A DNA stretch of 64,000 bases from Hemerocallis citrina (GCA_017893485.1 CM030368.1:174812004-174876003); one strand, 5' to 3'. Shown: positions 22,616 to 34,440, counted from the first letter of the stretch. Program-made: numbers and translations. The notes: generated by a model not told the origin, from the sequence alone.

Positions 22616-25600
22616 TAAACACTTCATCTAAATAGATGAGAAAAATTGTCCTTAGCGCAAGTCGAGACAGCAAGTAGAGAAAATAAAGAATAATGGAATA
22701 ACGGTATAACAACGAATTCAATGGATCAATAGGAATCAATAACATGACACGATAATCAATAATCAATAACACGGTAATCGATGCAATGGCTATAAATAAT
22801 GATTCAATATTCGGTAACAATAATCAATGATCAATAAAAATAACACTTAGCCAATATTTGATATCAATAGGAACAATAATGAACAATATGCAGTGTCAAT
22901 GCGATGTCAATCCTTAAGTCTGTTAATCATTTTAATCCTAACTAATGTAGCACTTCATGCGTCTCATTTATTTACCACATGGTTGCTACATGCAAACAAG
23001 TTACGTTTAGACTTAGTGGTGAATTTTATAGTTCATGTACTCGGGAAACGGTATAAACGATTCTCTTCAGTATCAGTTATTCAGTCATTCAGTTATTTAG
23101 TTATTCAGTATCAATATCCATGGAACAATATGCAGTTATCCAGTTATTCAATCATTCAGTCATTCAGTAATTGTAGGAAAACCACGAGCTCCCTTCCGAG
23201 TACAATCTCTATATTAATGATATAGGATAATTAAACTATTAAAAATTGGAATATAAAATTTTGGACAGCAAGAGTAGTCTGTACAAAAATGCAGTTTTCG
23301 GCTGTTTCAGAACTTTAAAATTGAATCCATCAGAAATTCTAGAAACTAGACTTCCACACGGTTCCAACGCATATTTAAAGTTCAAAATTCGACAACAGTA
23401 GATAGGTCAATCACACTGTTCTTTATAGATTTCATGTTATGCCAGAATTTCAACATCATGTTATTATAATTTTAGAATCAGCAAAAAATTCAGTAATAAA
23501 TTCATTAAAAATATTTTCTAGACTCCTAAACATGTCAAGCAACAATCTGGAAATTTTCAGAGTAAAATTTTATTATTTGATCAGCCTTTTTACTGTTTAA
23601 ACATGGAAGATATAAGAATCTGAAAATCTGAAAGTAAAAACACAGCTATAGTAAAACGGGAATAACTTTTGCTAAACAACTCGGAATTCAAAATTCAAGA
23701 TATTCTGGAAACTAGAAAGATATAGCTACAATTCTTATTCAGAAAATTATTCATTTTAAGATCGTTTTGGGTAGATTTCATGAAATAAATTAATTAAACA
23801 TAATGGGTGTCAATTCTATAGTCCATAAATTATATAATCAGCATGATGAGTGTCAAAACATGATAAATAAAATTAGAACACATAGCAAACATCACTTGAT
23901 CAAACAACATACAACCTAGCAATAAAATCTACGGTAAATTAATTGTGCGGTGATCATATGCATAACCATATTAACGATACTATATGAGTGCATCAGAGAT
24001 TCATTCTTTAGAGTCAAAAGTGGCACGATGTCAAGAATATTGGGGTTAGCTCGTGTAAACCCTCAATAGACCCAACGAAGGATAATCAATACACTGATAC
24101 GATAACGAAAATGATCTACTTGCAAGAATTTCAATAAAATTTGAATTTGATACGATGTTCAATTCAAGGGGATAGTGACTTGCCTGAGAGACGACAATTC
24201 TGATGAGAAAAGAATAAAGGGAATTGATCCCGAGCAACGATCGGCACAGATCTTGATGACGATCAAGATCAAGACGATAGACGACTAACATCCAAGAGCT
24301 GATGATGATCACGACCAGATCAGATCAGGTCAAATCGGACGGTCCAGATCCAGCAGATAATGGTGGAGATCTGATAATCAAGATCTTGATGATGATCAAG
24401 ATCAAACGGATGGCTGAGGTTGATCCTGATGTTGATGATGATCAAAATCAATCGAATGGTCCAGATTCCAGTGAGGCCTGATGGTGATGATCAAGGTGAT
24501 CCAAGAAGATCAGACAGCTGGATATTGCTTGATGACGAAGAAGATGATGATCACGATCACGATGGTGGTCGAACGGCCCACAACAAAGTGAAGCTCACTA
24601 TTGGGCTGATCAACAGAGGAACCAGTGATTGCTACGGGGGGGCGGGGAACGGCAACGGCGAGCAAGGGTAGGCGATGGATGGTTGCGGAGTCGACGGCAA
24701 TGGCTGGCAGCTCAGGCGGAGCTCCGGGTGCAGCAATGGGCGCTCTGCTTTCGGGGAGAACAGAGGACTCGACGGGGATGGGAGCGCTCGGAGGATGAGC
24801 GAAGGCAGCCATGGTGTTGCTGATGGGTTCGATGAGAACCAAGAGGAAGAAGACGTGGGTGGTGGTCAGTCGACGAGGTAAGGCAGGCAGCAAGGTTGAC
24901 GGGTGTAATGGAAGAGGTAGCGACTGGTGAGAGCGTCGGGGACTGGGCTGGCGATGCACGGGGCAGGGCGGTGACTAGTTTGCGATGGCGAGGACAGGGC
25001 AAAGCAGGGTCGGGGAGCGGCTGTCGAATAGGGGAAGAGGAAGTCAACGACAGGATGGAGGGAGATGAGGGTGATGGGGATGGGTTGCTCAGGGTGAAGG
25101 AGTAAAGGCGGGAGGATGATGGGTTGAATACGGTCGACGGGTTGGGTTCACGAAGAAGCGGAGGAAGGAGGAGACGATGGGATGAAGAAGAATAGGTTCA
25201 ACAGTAGATGGGGGGTTAAAACAGTGCAATGTTTAGGTTGGCGGCTAGGGTTAGGGGCTAGGGTAGGTTTAGGTTAGGGTTTTAATTAGTATATATAGGG
25301 AATTATTGGGATATTGGGTTTTGGGTTGGATCCAATAAGAGAATGGCTTGGGTTTAAAGGGTATGGGGTTTAAATCCAATAAGAAAATAGGCTATATAGT
25401 TTTTAAAATATACATTTAAATATACATTAAATCAAATAATAGAATACATATAAAAAGGAGCATGTTTGGGCTTAAAACAAAATGATTATAATAATAACGA
25501 TAAAGATAATAATACTAATAACAATAATAATAACAATGATAATAACAATGTAATAATACTAATAATAATGAGAATAACAGTAATATTAATAACAGTAATA

Positions 25601-25639
25601 AAAATAATAATAATCATAAGGATAAAAATAAAAATAACG

Positions 25640-25712
<73 letters not shown>

Positions 25713-25971
25713 GATTATATAACAAAATATAAATTTATTAAAATAACCCAAATAGCAATAATACATTTGATTTGGCTCAAATATAAATAGTCGATCAATG
25801 ATAAATAGAAAATAAAAATTAAAATATACCATTATTCAAAATAAATATAATTTTCGATTAGAAAACGCTTTAATAAAAGATCTGAAATAAATTTAGCACA
25901 AAATAAATTTATAAATAATCAAAATATAGAAAATACATGGAAAATACTTATTTGCAGGAATGGGGGTTACA
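22616..25971 (-). repeat. DEL-2 solo LTR, right (5') portion
   Basis: This is non-coding LTR sequence. On the minus strand it holds the start TGTAACCCCC at 25971, an (ATT)n microsatellite at about 25638-25713, a TATA box near 25289-25298 and a purine-rich leader at 24600-25250. GATCAAGATC-rich stretches lie at 24230-24470, and a CAGTTATTCAGT-rich patch at 23075-23180. The ORFs at 24420-25105 and 25466-25832 are leader or microsatellite frames and are rejected as genes. Confidence 0.7.
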
Positions 25972-25976
25972 CTGAC

Positions 25977-26279
25977 GGTTAAGAATTACTTGACGAAGAT
26001 CCGGCCCTAGAGGAGTTTGAGAAGCCATAGAGTCAGTTGAGGGATTGTGGACCGAAACCTTGTCATGATGAGGGTGTTGCTTTGGATGTCTTCGACGAGA
26101 GCCTCCCGAGACCCTAGAGAGGCCTGTTGAGTAGAAGGTTGTTGAGGAAGAGACTGTTCAGGCTGCGGTTGCTGGACTTGCTGATTGAGTTGAGGAAGGA
26201 CATCTTGGACTGGAGGAGGAGGAGGAAGAGGAGTGGCTCTTCGGCTGGAGACCGTTGCCTTCTCTTTCTCTTTCGGATG
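25977..26279 (-). pseudogene. TAT-1 gag, N-terminal part
   Basis: The ATG at 26279 gives MHPKEKEKATVSSRRATPL, followed by a proline/glutamine-rich tail. This corresponds to the MPPKRKS start of TAT-3 gag. In a shifted frame it continues to MASQTPLGPDLRQVILNR, which joins the left gag part across the CTGAC duplication. The region is short, charged and probably disordered, as in related gags. Confidence 0.75.
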
Positions 26280-26328
26280 CATGGTTTGAAACTGACTTTC
26301 GCTGATGAAGGTTGGATTGCTTTTTCGT

Positions 26329-26349
26329 TTCCCACAGACGGTGCAAATC
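26329..26349 (-). promoter_or_regulatory. TAT-1 primer binding site
   Basis: The minus strand after AACA reads GATTTGCACCGTCTGTGGGAA. This matches the TAT-2 primer site except that the first bases are TTG rather than TGG. Confidence 0.65.
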
Positions 26350-26931
26350 TGTTGCTGCTGATTTTGGTGTGGGAGCAAACAGATGATTTTGTAGTTTTTT
26401 TTGAAAACAATAAAGCAAATCTATTGACTTTCACCGACATTTGAATGGTTTCTTGCGGCTTTCGTTGACCTGCAAAAACGTTCGATACATCGGGATGGAT
26501 CCCGGCGACAAACCCTTTGACGCTCTTGTCAGTAAGCAGGAAGATTATGAAAGAGCTTTATGTGGAAAAAGATTGATTACCTTGTTATGGTGGGGGGGGA
26601 GAGGGGTATTTATAGTCGCCTTTAGAGACAATTTAGAGATAATCATTTATCCCTATGTCCCGGTATTTTTGGATAAGATGTCGAGTTTAAATCGTTTCAA
26701 AGAGATAACCATGAATTTAAACTACTCTTTAAATGACCTGGTCTGGTTTGTAATGGGTTGTCACCCTGACCCAGTAGGAAAAATCCGTTTATGGGTTATT
26801 GGGCTTTGAAGAAAGACCCAATCCTCATTTCAGACCCGTTTGTAAGTGAAATTACCGTTTTACCCCTGAGAGCTTTAAGATTCGTGCTCGATTTGAACGA
26901 TCCCGATTTGGTTTTATTTTTAGCCATATCA
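26350..26931 (-). repeat. TAT-1 5' LTR
   Basis: A 582-bp LTR. The minus strand runs TGATATGGC to CAGCAACA, with a TATA box at 26608-26615. The AACAC duplication follows at 26932-26936. Confidence 0.9.
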
Positions 26932-26936
26932 AACAC

Positions 26937-27051
26937 TACTTAATAATTAACTAGATAAAATGCAAAAGAGCCCAAAGAAGAAAAATATAGTAGATGACTG
27001 AAATAAAAATGTATGTAGGAAAAATACGTACGGATGGATCAGGGAGTTACA
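26937..27051 (-). repeat. DEL-1 long-LTR remnant, right part
   Basis: On the minus strand it starts TGTAACTCCCTGATCC at 27051, like the start of DEL-2, and is interrupted by TAT-1 after about 115 bases. The plus-strand end is GGGAGTTACA. Confidence 0.5.
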
Positions 27052-27686
27052 TTCATTCTTTTGCTTTGTAGGTGTAATGCCCTAAATTCTATACACTGGA
27101 AATCTGTGACAAATTCAGAATCTTTTACTTCAGTTTGAGTATAACACAATACAATACACATGGAAAATTAAACTAATACATTATCACTTATATAACAATC
27201 AACAATGTTTACACAAGAAATTACAACGTATATACAACACTCAAGCTTCCAACTTCCACTAGAGTCCACTAACAATCTGGAGTCAATACCATCCAATGTA
27301 CAAGAATCCTACAAAACTTCCAACTATGGGCACGTCAGTTGAATGTAACTGACACAATGTTGATGATAACATCGATCTCTAAATTTCTTCAACAAGCAAA
27401 ATTTAACAACAAAACAAAAATGTGAATAACCAAAATGAATAATCTTAGTGTGTTGGTGTAAGCCATGCCCTAGAAATCTAACGCACAATCATGCACACAA
27501 TGCTCATTTTTCTAATGCACGCTTGTTTGGAAGTCTATGTTGCCCATACGACATAGTTTCCGAAAGCAAGCTTCGAACTTTTCTCCTCATTATAGGGTTC
27601 AATTCCTCGCTATGCAATCATATCTCTGTAACGAACATTCAAGATTTAGACATCCTGCGAGTATTGGCTCTCGTTCCGAAATACTG

Positions 27687-27935
27687 GAGATCAACCTCTA
27701 CATGCGGATCATCCTAGAGCCTATTTTATCTATTGTCTCATAACTCTGGAGATTATCTCACTCTGCAGATCATCCTAGAGCCCACATCACACGAATATCC
27801 CGTGAGTGTCGCTCTCATCCCAGAAATTATGGAGATCAGTCCTACTCCACATATCATTCTGGAGCCTATTTTATCTCTTATCCCGGAATATTTGGGATTA
27901 TCTCACTCTGTTGATCATCCTGGAGCCCTCTTCTC
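27687..27935. repeat. DEL-3 degenerate dimeric repeat, about 143 bp
   Basis: The words GGAGAT, GATCATCCTAGAGCC and TATTTTATCT recur at about 27687, 27748, 27830 and 27890. Copies one and three, and copies two and four, are the closer pairs, giving a two-part unit of about 143 bp. Confidence 0.6.
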
Positions 27936-28176
27936 ACGTTTGCTCTTACTTCGTTACATCATCTTTTAGTGTCTGTCCTTACAATCATTAACAAAACACG
28001 GCCTAGAGCTAGCTTCACCCTACCAGAATTATATTAAAAACACTCGGATTGCTTTCCAAAACTGGCCTATCCGTACTTTCTAGGAAGCACAACACTACTC
28101 AGCCTCTAGGACAACAAATATCTAGGATATAGCACAAAAATACACCCTAGAGTTTCCCACAACGACCCCATCTTTA

Positions 28177-28369
28177 TCTCTAATATTATAATGGAAAAAT
28201 GTCTTAGTGTCATTTGTCATTTTGTCATTCTACCAACATGTGCAACGCATGTACATAACTAATATAAAGGAGGTTTCCGGTTCAAATCTTCCATATGTCA
28301 GTTTTTATTTTTATTTTTTGAAATTATTAAAACGTACATCGCACGTGTAAATTAGTGTAAATTACTAGT
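28177..28369 (+). mobile_element. Small non-autonomous Helitron candidate
   Basis: Starts TCTCTAATATTATAATGG after an A, and ends GTACATCGCACGTGTAAATTAGTGTAAATTACTAGT at 28369, a layout seen at plant Helitron ends. The ACGT/ACGT arms near 28333-28346 could form a weak hairpin. The base after CTAGT is A, not the expected T. It is 193 bp long, non-coding and lies within DEL-3. Confidence 0.45.
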
Positions 28370-29285
28370 ATTAGATAACTCAAAGACCCGAAGATACTAG
28401 CTACTCAGAATTTGTAGGTTAATTCATTAATTATTAGATTCACTTCCGTTTACAAGTCTATTCTATTAATTATTTCACAACTCGCAAGTCGCACATTTCT
28501 TAATCTCACATCCTATTAATTCATTTTCTAATTTAAGATCTATCTTTCTAGTTGCTCATCGGTTTTATTATCATATTTTAGTTCTTGGTATTCATCTCAT
28601 ACTTACAAATTATAAAGTCACAAGAAGTGAACTCGACTACAACTAGTTCTAGGTTGAATTAGCTAAGCACCTCCAAACTTAACCGAAAAATCTAAGCTCT
28701 AGATCCATCCGACCCATCCCATTCTCAGCCCAATACCCGAGCCCCAAATATCGCCCCTACAAGGGTCTAAATTGATTCAACAAAACTTAAATTCAATCCC
28801 GCAGACTAGCCCAAACTGGACAAAAACAGTCAACCGAAACCTTCCCCTTTTTGCTGCCTTTTTGCAGCCTGTTCGGGTCCAAAATTCATCCCCACATGCT
28901 ACCAACTCATGTCACTTCAAACCGGGCCTATACAACAACTTACGTGCTCTGAACATCGTTTTTTTCATCAATAAAAGACCCCGAACCGCGGTAAAAGACA
29001 GCATGCAGGGAAGGAAAAATTCTGAAAACACAATGAACTATTTGTGTTGATTAGGACCATTTTTGGACCCGAAACGAGAGCTACAAGTACCATAACCATT
29101 CTTGAGTTAAATCGACATCTAAACGACATTAATAGCCCCGAGAAGGAGTCCTAAACAATCCTACGAGCTCTCTTAATCAATCCCATAAGAAGTGTATGTT
29201 TCTACCCAAAAAATAGTGAGCAACAACCCTCGATTTGCTGCGCTCCAATACTATATTCGAACTCCAACAAGCTGTTACTAGTTTC

Positions 29286-29539
29286 TGTTAAACCTGATAT
29301 GGGGAAATTAGGGTTAGGGTTTATCTCTAGCTGCTTAAGATATTATACCCTGCTTATCAGTATTGGAATATCACAGGGCACTACCTCTAGACCAGCTTAT
29401 ATAGAGATTAGACTGGGTTTTTAGCCCACTCAACCCGTTCCAATAATTAATATATAACACGTGTAAATCCGTGTTGCCCCATAGAACAATATACACAATA
29501 TTATCCTATTATACTGAGAATATACATATACATCCAACA
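29286..29539 (-). repeat. COP-1 3' LTR
   Basis: A 254-bp LTR, TGTTAAACC to ATCCAACA on the plus strand. It lacks 14 bp that are present in the 5' LTR. The minus-strand polypurine tract AGGAGGAGAT abuts it at 29540-29549. Confidence 0.92.
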
Positions 29540-29549
29540 ATCTCCTCCT

Positions 29550-30498
29550 ATATTCTCAATATATTAGGCTAAGCAATGTTATAATATTGGATCACAAAAA
29601 TTCAAACATTATTGAATCATAAAGAATATGGATCATAGACTAAATCAATTATAACTTGAATAGTTCAAATATGACTAAACCAAAATAATCAAATAGTTCT
29701 AAAACCATAAATGAATAGTTCACAAAGACTAAACCAACAAAGCCAAAAATCATAATCTCAAGTCAACCAAATAATAAACTTCAAAATAACCGAAAAGTTT
29801 TAAGCTCAATCAAATAAAGAGTCTTAAACTTAAAATAGAAGTTTCTCCAAGCAATTGACAAACTATTCTTGCGAGTTCTTTTGTGTCTACTCCTCCATAT
29901 CGAGCAAATCATCATTCTCAAAATCAAAGTTGACTGATTTATTTCCATTGCCTTTGCTGCCATCTGTTTTAAACATAACAAATAGAGATCTCATGAGTCG
30001 CTTCTCTTAGAGTTCAAATGAAATGTATAAGAGTATCTAGTTCATGCTAAAGAACTTACTACAATTCAACATAGATATGCAAAGGTACATCATAAGCATC
30101 ACAATCAAGTATCCTTATCAAAATAAAGTGCAAGAACTATTATAGTTTCTACACAAGAACTATACTGTATTTCATGTTGGAATGATAGAATTGTTAGATC
30201 AATTATGGTTAAGTTCTGAATCATCAAGATTAGAATGAAACATAAACCCCATAAAAGAGATATATCATCAAAGTTGGAATGATATAACAACAGTTCTAAA
30301 CATCGGAAACACATCGACAAATTTTCATGCTTTCTTTTGGAATAAAAGATAATTTTATGTAAGTTTTGAAACATATATATCATCATCAAATTTGGAATGA
30401 AGTTATATATCAACAATAAATACATAGAACTTTTCTAATTATCTAAAGCATGTCAACTGTCATGATTGATGCTTAAAGTTTGAACTACTCTATGGCTC
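29550..30498 (-). other. COP-1 3' non-coding region
   Basis: About 950 AT-rich bases between the truncated RNase H and the 3' LTR. The missing RNase H C-terminal domain would be expected here, but no coding trace of it was seen. The short frames at 29781-29981 and 30105-30425 have no recognised features. Confidence 0.55.
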
Positions 30499-32688
30499 TT
30501 AGCTCTGGATGCTTAAAGTTTGTACTGAAGGATAACCAGAGTAGCACAAAGCAAAGTCTTGAGTACCGTTTAGGTATCCCAATAGCCTCTCAAGGGCATT
30601 CCAGTGTAATTGACTAGGATTGCTAGTGAACATGCTTAGCATGCCTATCGCAAAGGCTATGTCATGTCTAGTGCATGTCATAGCATACATGAGACTCCCA
30701 ATGAGTTTAGAGTAATCTAACTGCCTTACTGTTACACCATCGTTAGATGTCAACTTTTTGGTATTATCATAAGGTGTATTAAACCTTTTGTAATCACTGT
30801 ATCCCCAGTCTTTCAACACAATTTTAATATAGTGGGATTGGCTAAGGGTTATTCCTTGTCTTCTAAAGCTCACTCTCATCCCCAATATGGTGTCCACAAC
30901 ACCTAGGTCTTTCATATTGAATTGTTTGGATAGCATAGTTTTGACTTCTATAACAGTAGAGAGGTCACTTCCAACAACTAGCAGGTCATCAACATACAAG
31001 CAAATATTGGCAATTTTATTCGATTCATCACGATAATAAAGGCATTTGTCAGAATTACTTGATTCAAAACCTAAGCTCTTTATTGTTTTATAAAAATTTT
31101 CATGCCACAATTTTGGTGCTTGTTTTAGACCATACAAAGATTTTATTAATTTGCAAACCTTATATTCTGAACCTTTAAGTACAAAACCTTCAGGTTGATT
31201 CATATAGATTTCTTCATTGAGATCACCGTTTAGGAAAGCAGTCTTAACATCCATTTGATGAATAACAAATTTTTCAACAGATGCTATGGCTAGAAGAATC
31301 CTTATTGTAGCAATGTGGCAAACAGGTGAATAAACATCAAAATAATCCACCCCACTTTGTTGAGTATAACCTTTAGCTACTAAGTGTGCTTTATACTTAG
31401 CTACAGTTCCATCAGGATTAAGTTTCTTCTTCAAAAACCACTTGTTTCCTATAGTTTTAGCCTCTACTAGAAAATTAACCAATTCCCACGTGTTGTTCTG
31501 CAATAAAGAATCCATTTCATCATCAACTGCTTCTTTCCAAAGCAAACCATCCCTAGACCTTAAGGCTTCCTTAACACTAACAGGGTCAGCTGCTAGTGCA
31601 TAAGTCACGAAGTCATCACCATAAGCTCTAGGTGTTTTATCTCTTGTAGAGAGTCTTCTTAATTCAACATTATGTGAGGGTTCAGTGTCAGTTGAAATAT
31701 ATCTAGATTTCTGTTGTGGATCATTCCTTGTGTCTGCAGGTTCAGATAATGAGATTCCTTTATCTTTGATGAACATATCTTCAAAGAATTCTGCATCTCT
31801 TGATTCTATTACTTTGTTAAGAGATAGATCTAAGAATCTGTCTGCAGCACTATCAACTGCACTACCCAAATACACACACGTATTCGTCCGAGGTCCCACT
31901 TTAGGCCTTCTAGGGTCAGGTATCCTAACAAAAGCAATACAGTCCCAAGTTCTCAATTTATTAAAATTAGGTGTGTACTTATGCCACATTTCATACGGTG
32001 TAGAAGGTAACTTAGAGTGTGGCAACATGTTCAAAATATTATTAGCTGTCAATACAGCCTCACCCCAAAAATGTGAAGGTAATCTAGCAGTCAATAACAT
32101 AGAATTCAACATCTCTGTGATTGTTCGATTCTTTCTTTCGGCGATACCATTTGACTGTGGTGAGTAGGGTGCTGTAGTTTCTGCTATAATTCCATGCGAG
32201 TTACAAAATTCTCTGAATCCTAATGAAACATATTCGCCACCTCTATCTGATCTAAATCTTTTAATTTTAGCATCTAACTGATTCTCAACACGGTCTTTAA
32301 ATTCTTTGAATTTTTCCAGTGCTTCATCCTTAGTTTTTAACAGATAAATGTGACAATATCTAGAGTAATCATCTATAAAAGTGATTAAGTACTTCCGACC
32401 TTCTTGTGTCATAAAACTCTTGAAATCACATATGTCAGAATGTATCAACTCAAGTAATTGTGTACTCCTAGAGACGGTACGAAAATGTCTTCTAGTTATC
32501 TTTGTTTGAGCACACACTTCACATTTGTCACTTTTAATGGATGTGTCAATTGGCAAGTTAAAAGTTTTAGCAACATTAAGAATCTTAACATAGTTCACAT
32601 GTCCTAGCCTATTATGCCATGTATGTGGACTACACAATTTGGAACTAATATTGTTGATTACTTCATCTGCTAAACTAATTCTGTACAT
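30499..32688 (-). pseudogene. COP-1 pol: integrase, reverse transcriptase, truncated RNase H
   Basis: A 729-codon open frame. Integrase has the zinc-binding HNRLGH and CEVC, then catalytic DDE positions in HSDICDF, FRSDRGGEYVS and QSNGIAERKNRT. Reverse transcriptase has NKWFLKKKLNPDGTV, DVKTAFLNGDLNEEIYM, YGLKQAPKLW and the intact YVDDLLVVGSD. RNase H begins MTCTRHDIAFAIGMLS but stops at CYSGYPSVQ, before the usual DADW stretch, so the nuclease domain is missing. The reading frame should continue from gag-protease in one polyprotein. It is separated from it by a single-base frameshift in a T run near 32716-32722; beyond that point the pol frame upstream of the ATG still reads CAYLVNG. The protein would copy and insert the element. 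Confidence 0.93.
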
Positions 32689-32696
32689 GCCATTAA

Positions 32697-33896
32697 CTAA
32701 ATAAGCACAACCAAAATAAAAGAATTTACAGACAAGATAGCTTTACCACTAATCATAGTAACAACCATATCAGCATGATTTAGTAAGCTAATAGAGATCA
32801 GGTTCTTTGCTAAAGCAGGCACATATTTAACATTTCGCAAAATTAAAGTTTTACCTGAGCAGAGACTGAGATTCGCTGTTCCAGTCCGAAGCATCTTCAT
32901 TGATTCTACATTCGCCATTGAAACTGACTCATCTGCAGCTTTCAGATCAGATAGTAGGCTCTCATCGTTGCAAGCATGACAGGTGGCTCCCGAGTCCAAC
33001 AACCAACTAGCAGAGGTACTGGCCTTTACATCACCAACAACACAAAGAAAATTGGTGGGCTCAGTTTTTCCCTCCAACAAGTTCACCTTTTCCATGTTGG
33101 GTTGTTCTACTTTGGGTAGCCTGCACTCAGAGGCATGATGTCCCCACTTTCTGTAGTAGCATTTTCCTTTCTTTTTAGCAATTTTCTTCGTGACTTCTAA
33201 CTTAGTTGGTTCACCTTTAGAATTAAACTTGTTCTTCTTGAACTTAGGAGTGCATTTGGTATTGGTTAACACATTAGCAGTTGAAAGTTGTTTATTAACC
33301 AGTTCCAAATTTATCCTAGTTCTAGTCTCATCTTCAACTTTGATGCAACGTTTCAGATGTGCAAGTTTAATTTGTTCAGGCAACCTATACATCTCAATCT
33401 TAAAAGATAGCCACGAAGCAGGTAACTTATAAATTATTGCTCCAGTAAGGAACTCATCACACACAGTAATGTTTTCAGATTTTAGTTTCCCTACCAGATT
33501 CTCTAAATCTGTTACCTGAGGAAGGATTGCATTTTCTTCTTTAAAACAGAAATCCATGAACTTATCAACTAGATGTGCTTTAGAAACTTTCTCTTCTTTC
33601 TTAAATTCATCTAGTAGATTATCCCAAATTTGTTTAGCAGTTTCATATTTCATATACACGTCTGCAAGGCGACCTGATATGCTATTCAATAAGAATTCTC
33701 TACATAAGTCTTCATCAGTTATCCATGTTGCATTGTCAACATCTTCAACACATTCATCATATGTTGTTTGACATGTATAGAAAATTTTCATGAATTTCAT
33801 TCCGTATTGGGCTTTTCTTTTCCAACTATTAAACTCAGCACTACTGAATCTCTCTAATTTGGGAACCTCATACGGACGATTATGTTTTTCCATCAC
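32697..33896 (-). CDS. COP-1 gag and protease
   Basis: A 399-codon frame. It starts MMEKHNRPYEVPKLERFS and carries a UBN2-type gag core (AKQIWDNLLDEF, KLPASWLSFK). The nucleocapsid knuckle is CYYRKWGHHASEC, in which the second cysteine of CCHC is replaced by arginine. The protease site ASWLLDSGATCHACND is intact. The C-terminal residues after ILSVNSF are out of frame because of the T-run deletion, so the annotated stop is an artefact of that lesion. It lies immediately upstream of pol. Confidence 0.9.
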   Translation of the reverse strand: MMEKHNRPYEVPKLERFSSAEFNSWKRKAQYGMKFMKIFYTCQTTYDECVEDVDNATWITDEDLCREFLLNSISGRLADVYMKYETAKQIWDNLLDEFKKEEKVSKAHLVDKFMDFCFKEENAILPQVTDLENLVGKLKSENITVCDEFLTGAIIYKLPASWLSFKIEMYRLPEQIKLAHLKRCIKVEDETRTRINLELVNKQLSTANVLTNTKCTPKFKKNKFNSKGEPTKLEVTKKIAKKKGKCYYRKWGHHASECRLPKVEQPNMEKVNLLEGKTEPTNFLCVVGDVKASTSASWLLDSGATCHACNDESLLSDLKAADESVSMANVESMKMLRTGTANLSLCSGKTLILRNVKYVPALAKNLISISLLNHADMVVTMISGKAILSVNSFILVVLI

Positions 33897-34440
33897 AAGG
33901 GAATAAACAATAGATTCCCAACAATAGAGAGTTCTTTCTAAATAGTTACTACTTATTGATTTAGTAAAGAGAAAATAAAGAGTTTAGAGTGGACCAAATC
34001 TGAAGAGCACACAGCAATGAATCAAGAGGAGAACTCAATCTGATCCAATCAAAAACTCCCAAACAGCACCAGCAACAGCAATGATCAATCAATGAAAGAG
34101 ACCCACTCCACCAGATCCGATCAAAACCCCAAGCACGGCGGCAAAAGCAATCAATCCAAGGAAGAAGACGACCTGGATCTGCGCTCGAATTCGAGAGCGC
34201 GACTGTCTTCGATCTTCCACGACAGCGGCAACCGATCCAGGGAGGAAGACGACTAGATCGAACGATGACGGCGCTCTAGATTGCGACGGCTGCGGCGTTC
34301 GGAATCTGCGACGACTGCGGCGTTCGAGATCTGCGACGGCGCCCACGGTGATCGGAGGTAGCAATGACGGCTACAATGGTTGGAGGTAGCAGGCGTGGGC
34401 TCCTTTTGGTCGAAGGTGATGATATTTAATATCTTAAGAT
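33897..34440 (-). other. COP-1 leader
   Basis: An untranslated leader of about 540 bases between the 5' LTR and gag. The bases next to the LTR on the minus strand read ATCTTAAGATATTAAATATC. The initiator-methionine site TGGTATCAGAGC usual in copia elements is absent. GC-rich repeats of CGGCG and GCGACGG occur at 34180-34350. No gene is accepted; the 34089-34364 frame is composition-driven. Confidence 0.6.

Larger units (their letters stand above)
9138..25971 (-). mobile_element. DEL-2: solo LTR (probable Tekay/Del chromovirus) inserted in TAT-1 gag, split by TAT-2
   Basis: The insertion is bounded by CTGAC at 9133-9137 and 25972-25976. It starts TGTCATGCCCCGC on the plus strand and ends GGGGGTTACA, so on the minus strand it reads TGTAACCCCC to GGGGCATGACA. 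Removing it rejoins the TAT-1 gag frame exactly. TAT-2 occupies 9518-22610. The remaining 3.7 kb has no protein domain, so this is a solo LTR left by recombination between two LTRs. Very long LTRs starting TGTAAC with a downstream TATA box are known for Tekay/Del chromoviruses. The lineage is inferred from that and from resemblance to DEL-4. Confidence 0.75.
3717..26931 (-). mobile_element. TAT-1: gag-only Tat-like LTR retrotransposon, split by DEL-2
   Basis: Two related LTRs (3717-4295 and 26350-26931) are flanked by identical 5-bp copies AACAC at 3712-3716 and 26932-26936, so the outer ends are exact. The minus-strand order is 5' LTR, primer site, gag, tandem repeats, spacer, 3' LTR. DEL-2, which holds TAT-2, interrupts gag at 9138-25971. 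Without it the element is about 6.4 kb. There is no protease, reverse transcriptase, RNase H, integrase or antisense gene, although related elements TAT-2 and TAT-3 have all of these. It is best read as a non-autonomous, gag-carrying derivative. The LTRs differ at roughly 8 percent of sites by eye, making this an older insertion than TAT-2. Confidence 0.88.
27073..29280 (-). repeat. DEL-3: long LTR fragment, left part
   Basis: The plus strand starts TGTAATGCCCTAAATTC at 27073, matching the style of the DEL-2 left end (TGTCATGCCCCGC). The sequence continues at 34714-35339 and 40328-40921 after removal of COP-1 and COP-2. No protein domain is present. The ORFs at 27448-27991 lie in a degenerate repeat. 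The far end was not identified. Confidence 0.5.

Noticed and set aside
24420..25105. Frames of 64-149 codons on both strands at the DEL-2 leader
   Set aside because: No domain, no conserved partner, and the stretch lies between the LTR TATA box and a purine-rich leader.
25466..25832. Poly-isoleucine/asparagine/leucine frames
   Set aside because: Pure translation of an (AAT)n microsatellite inside the DEL-2 LTR.
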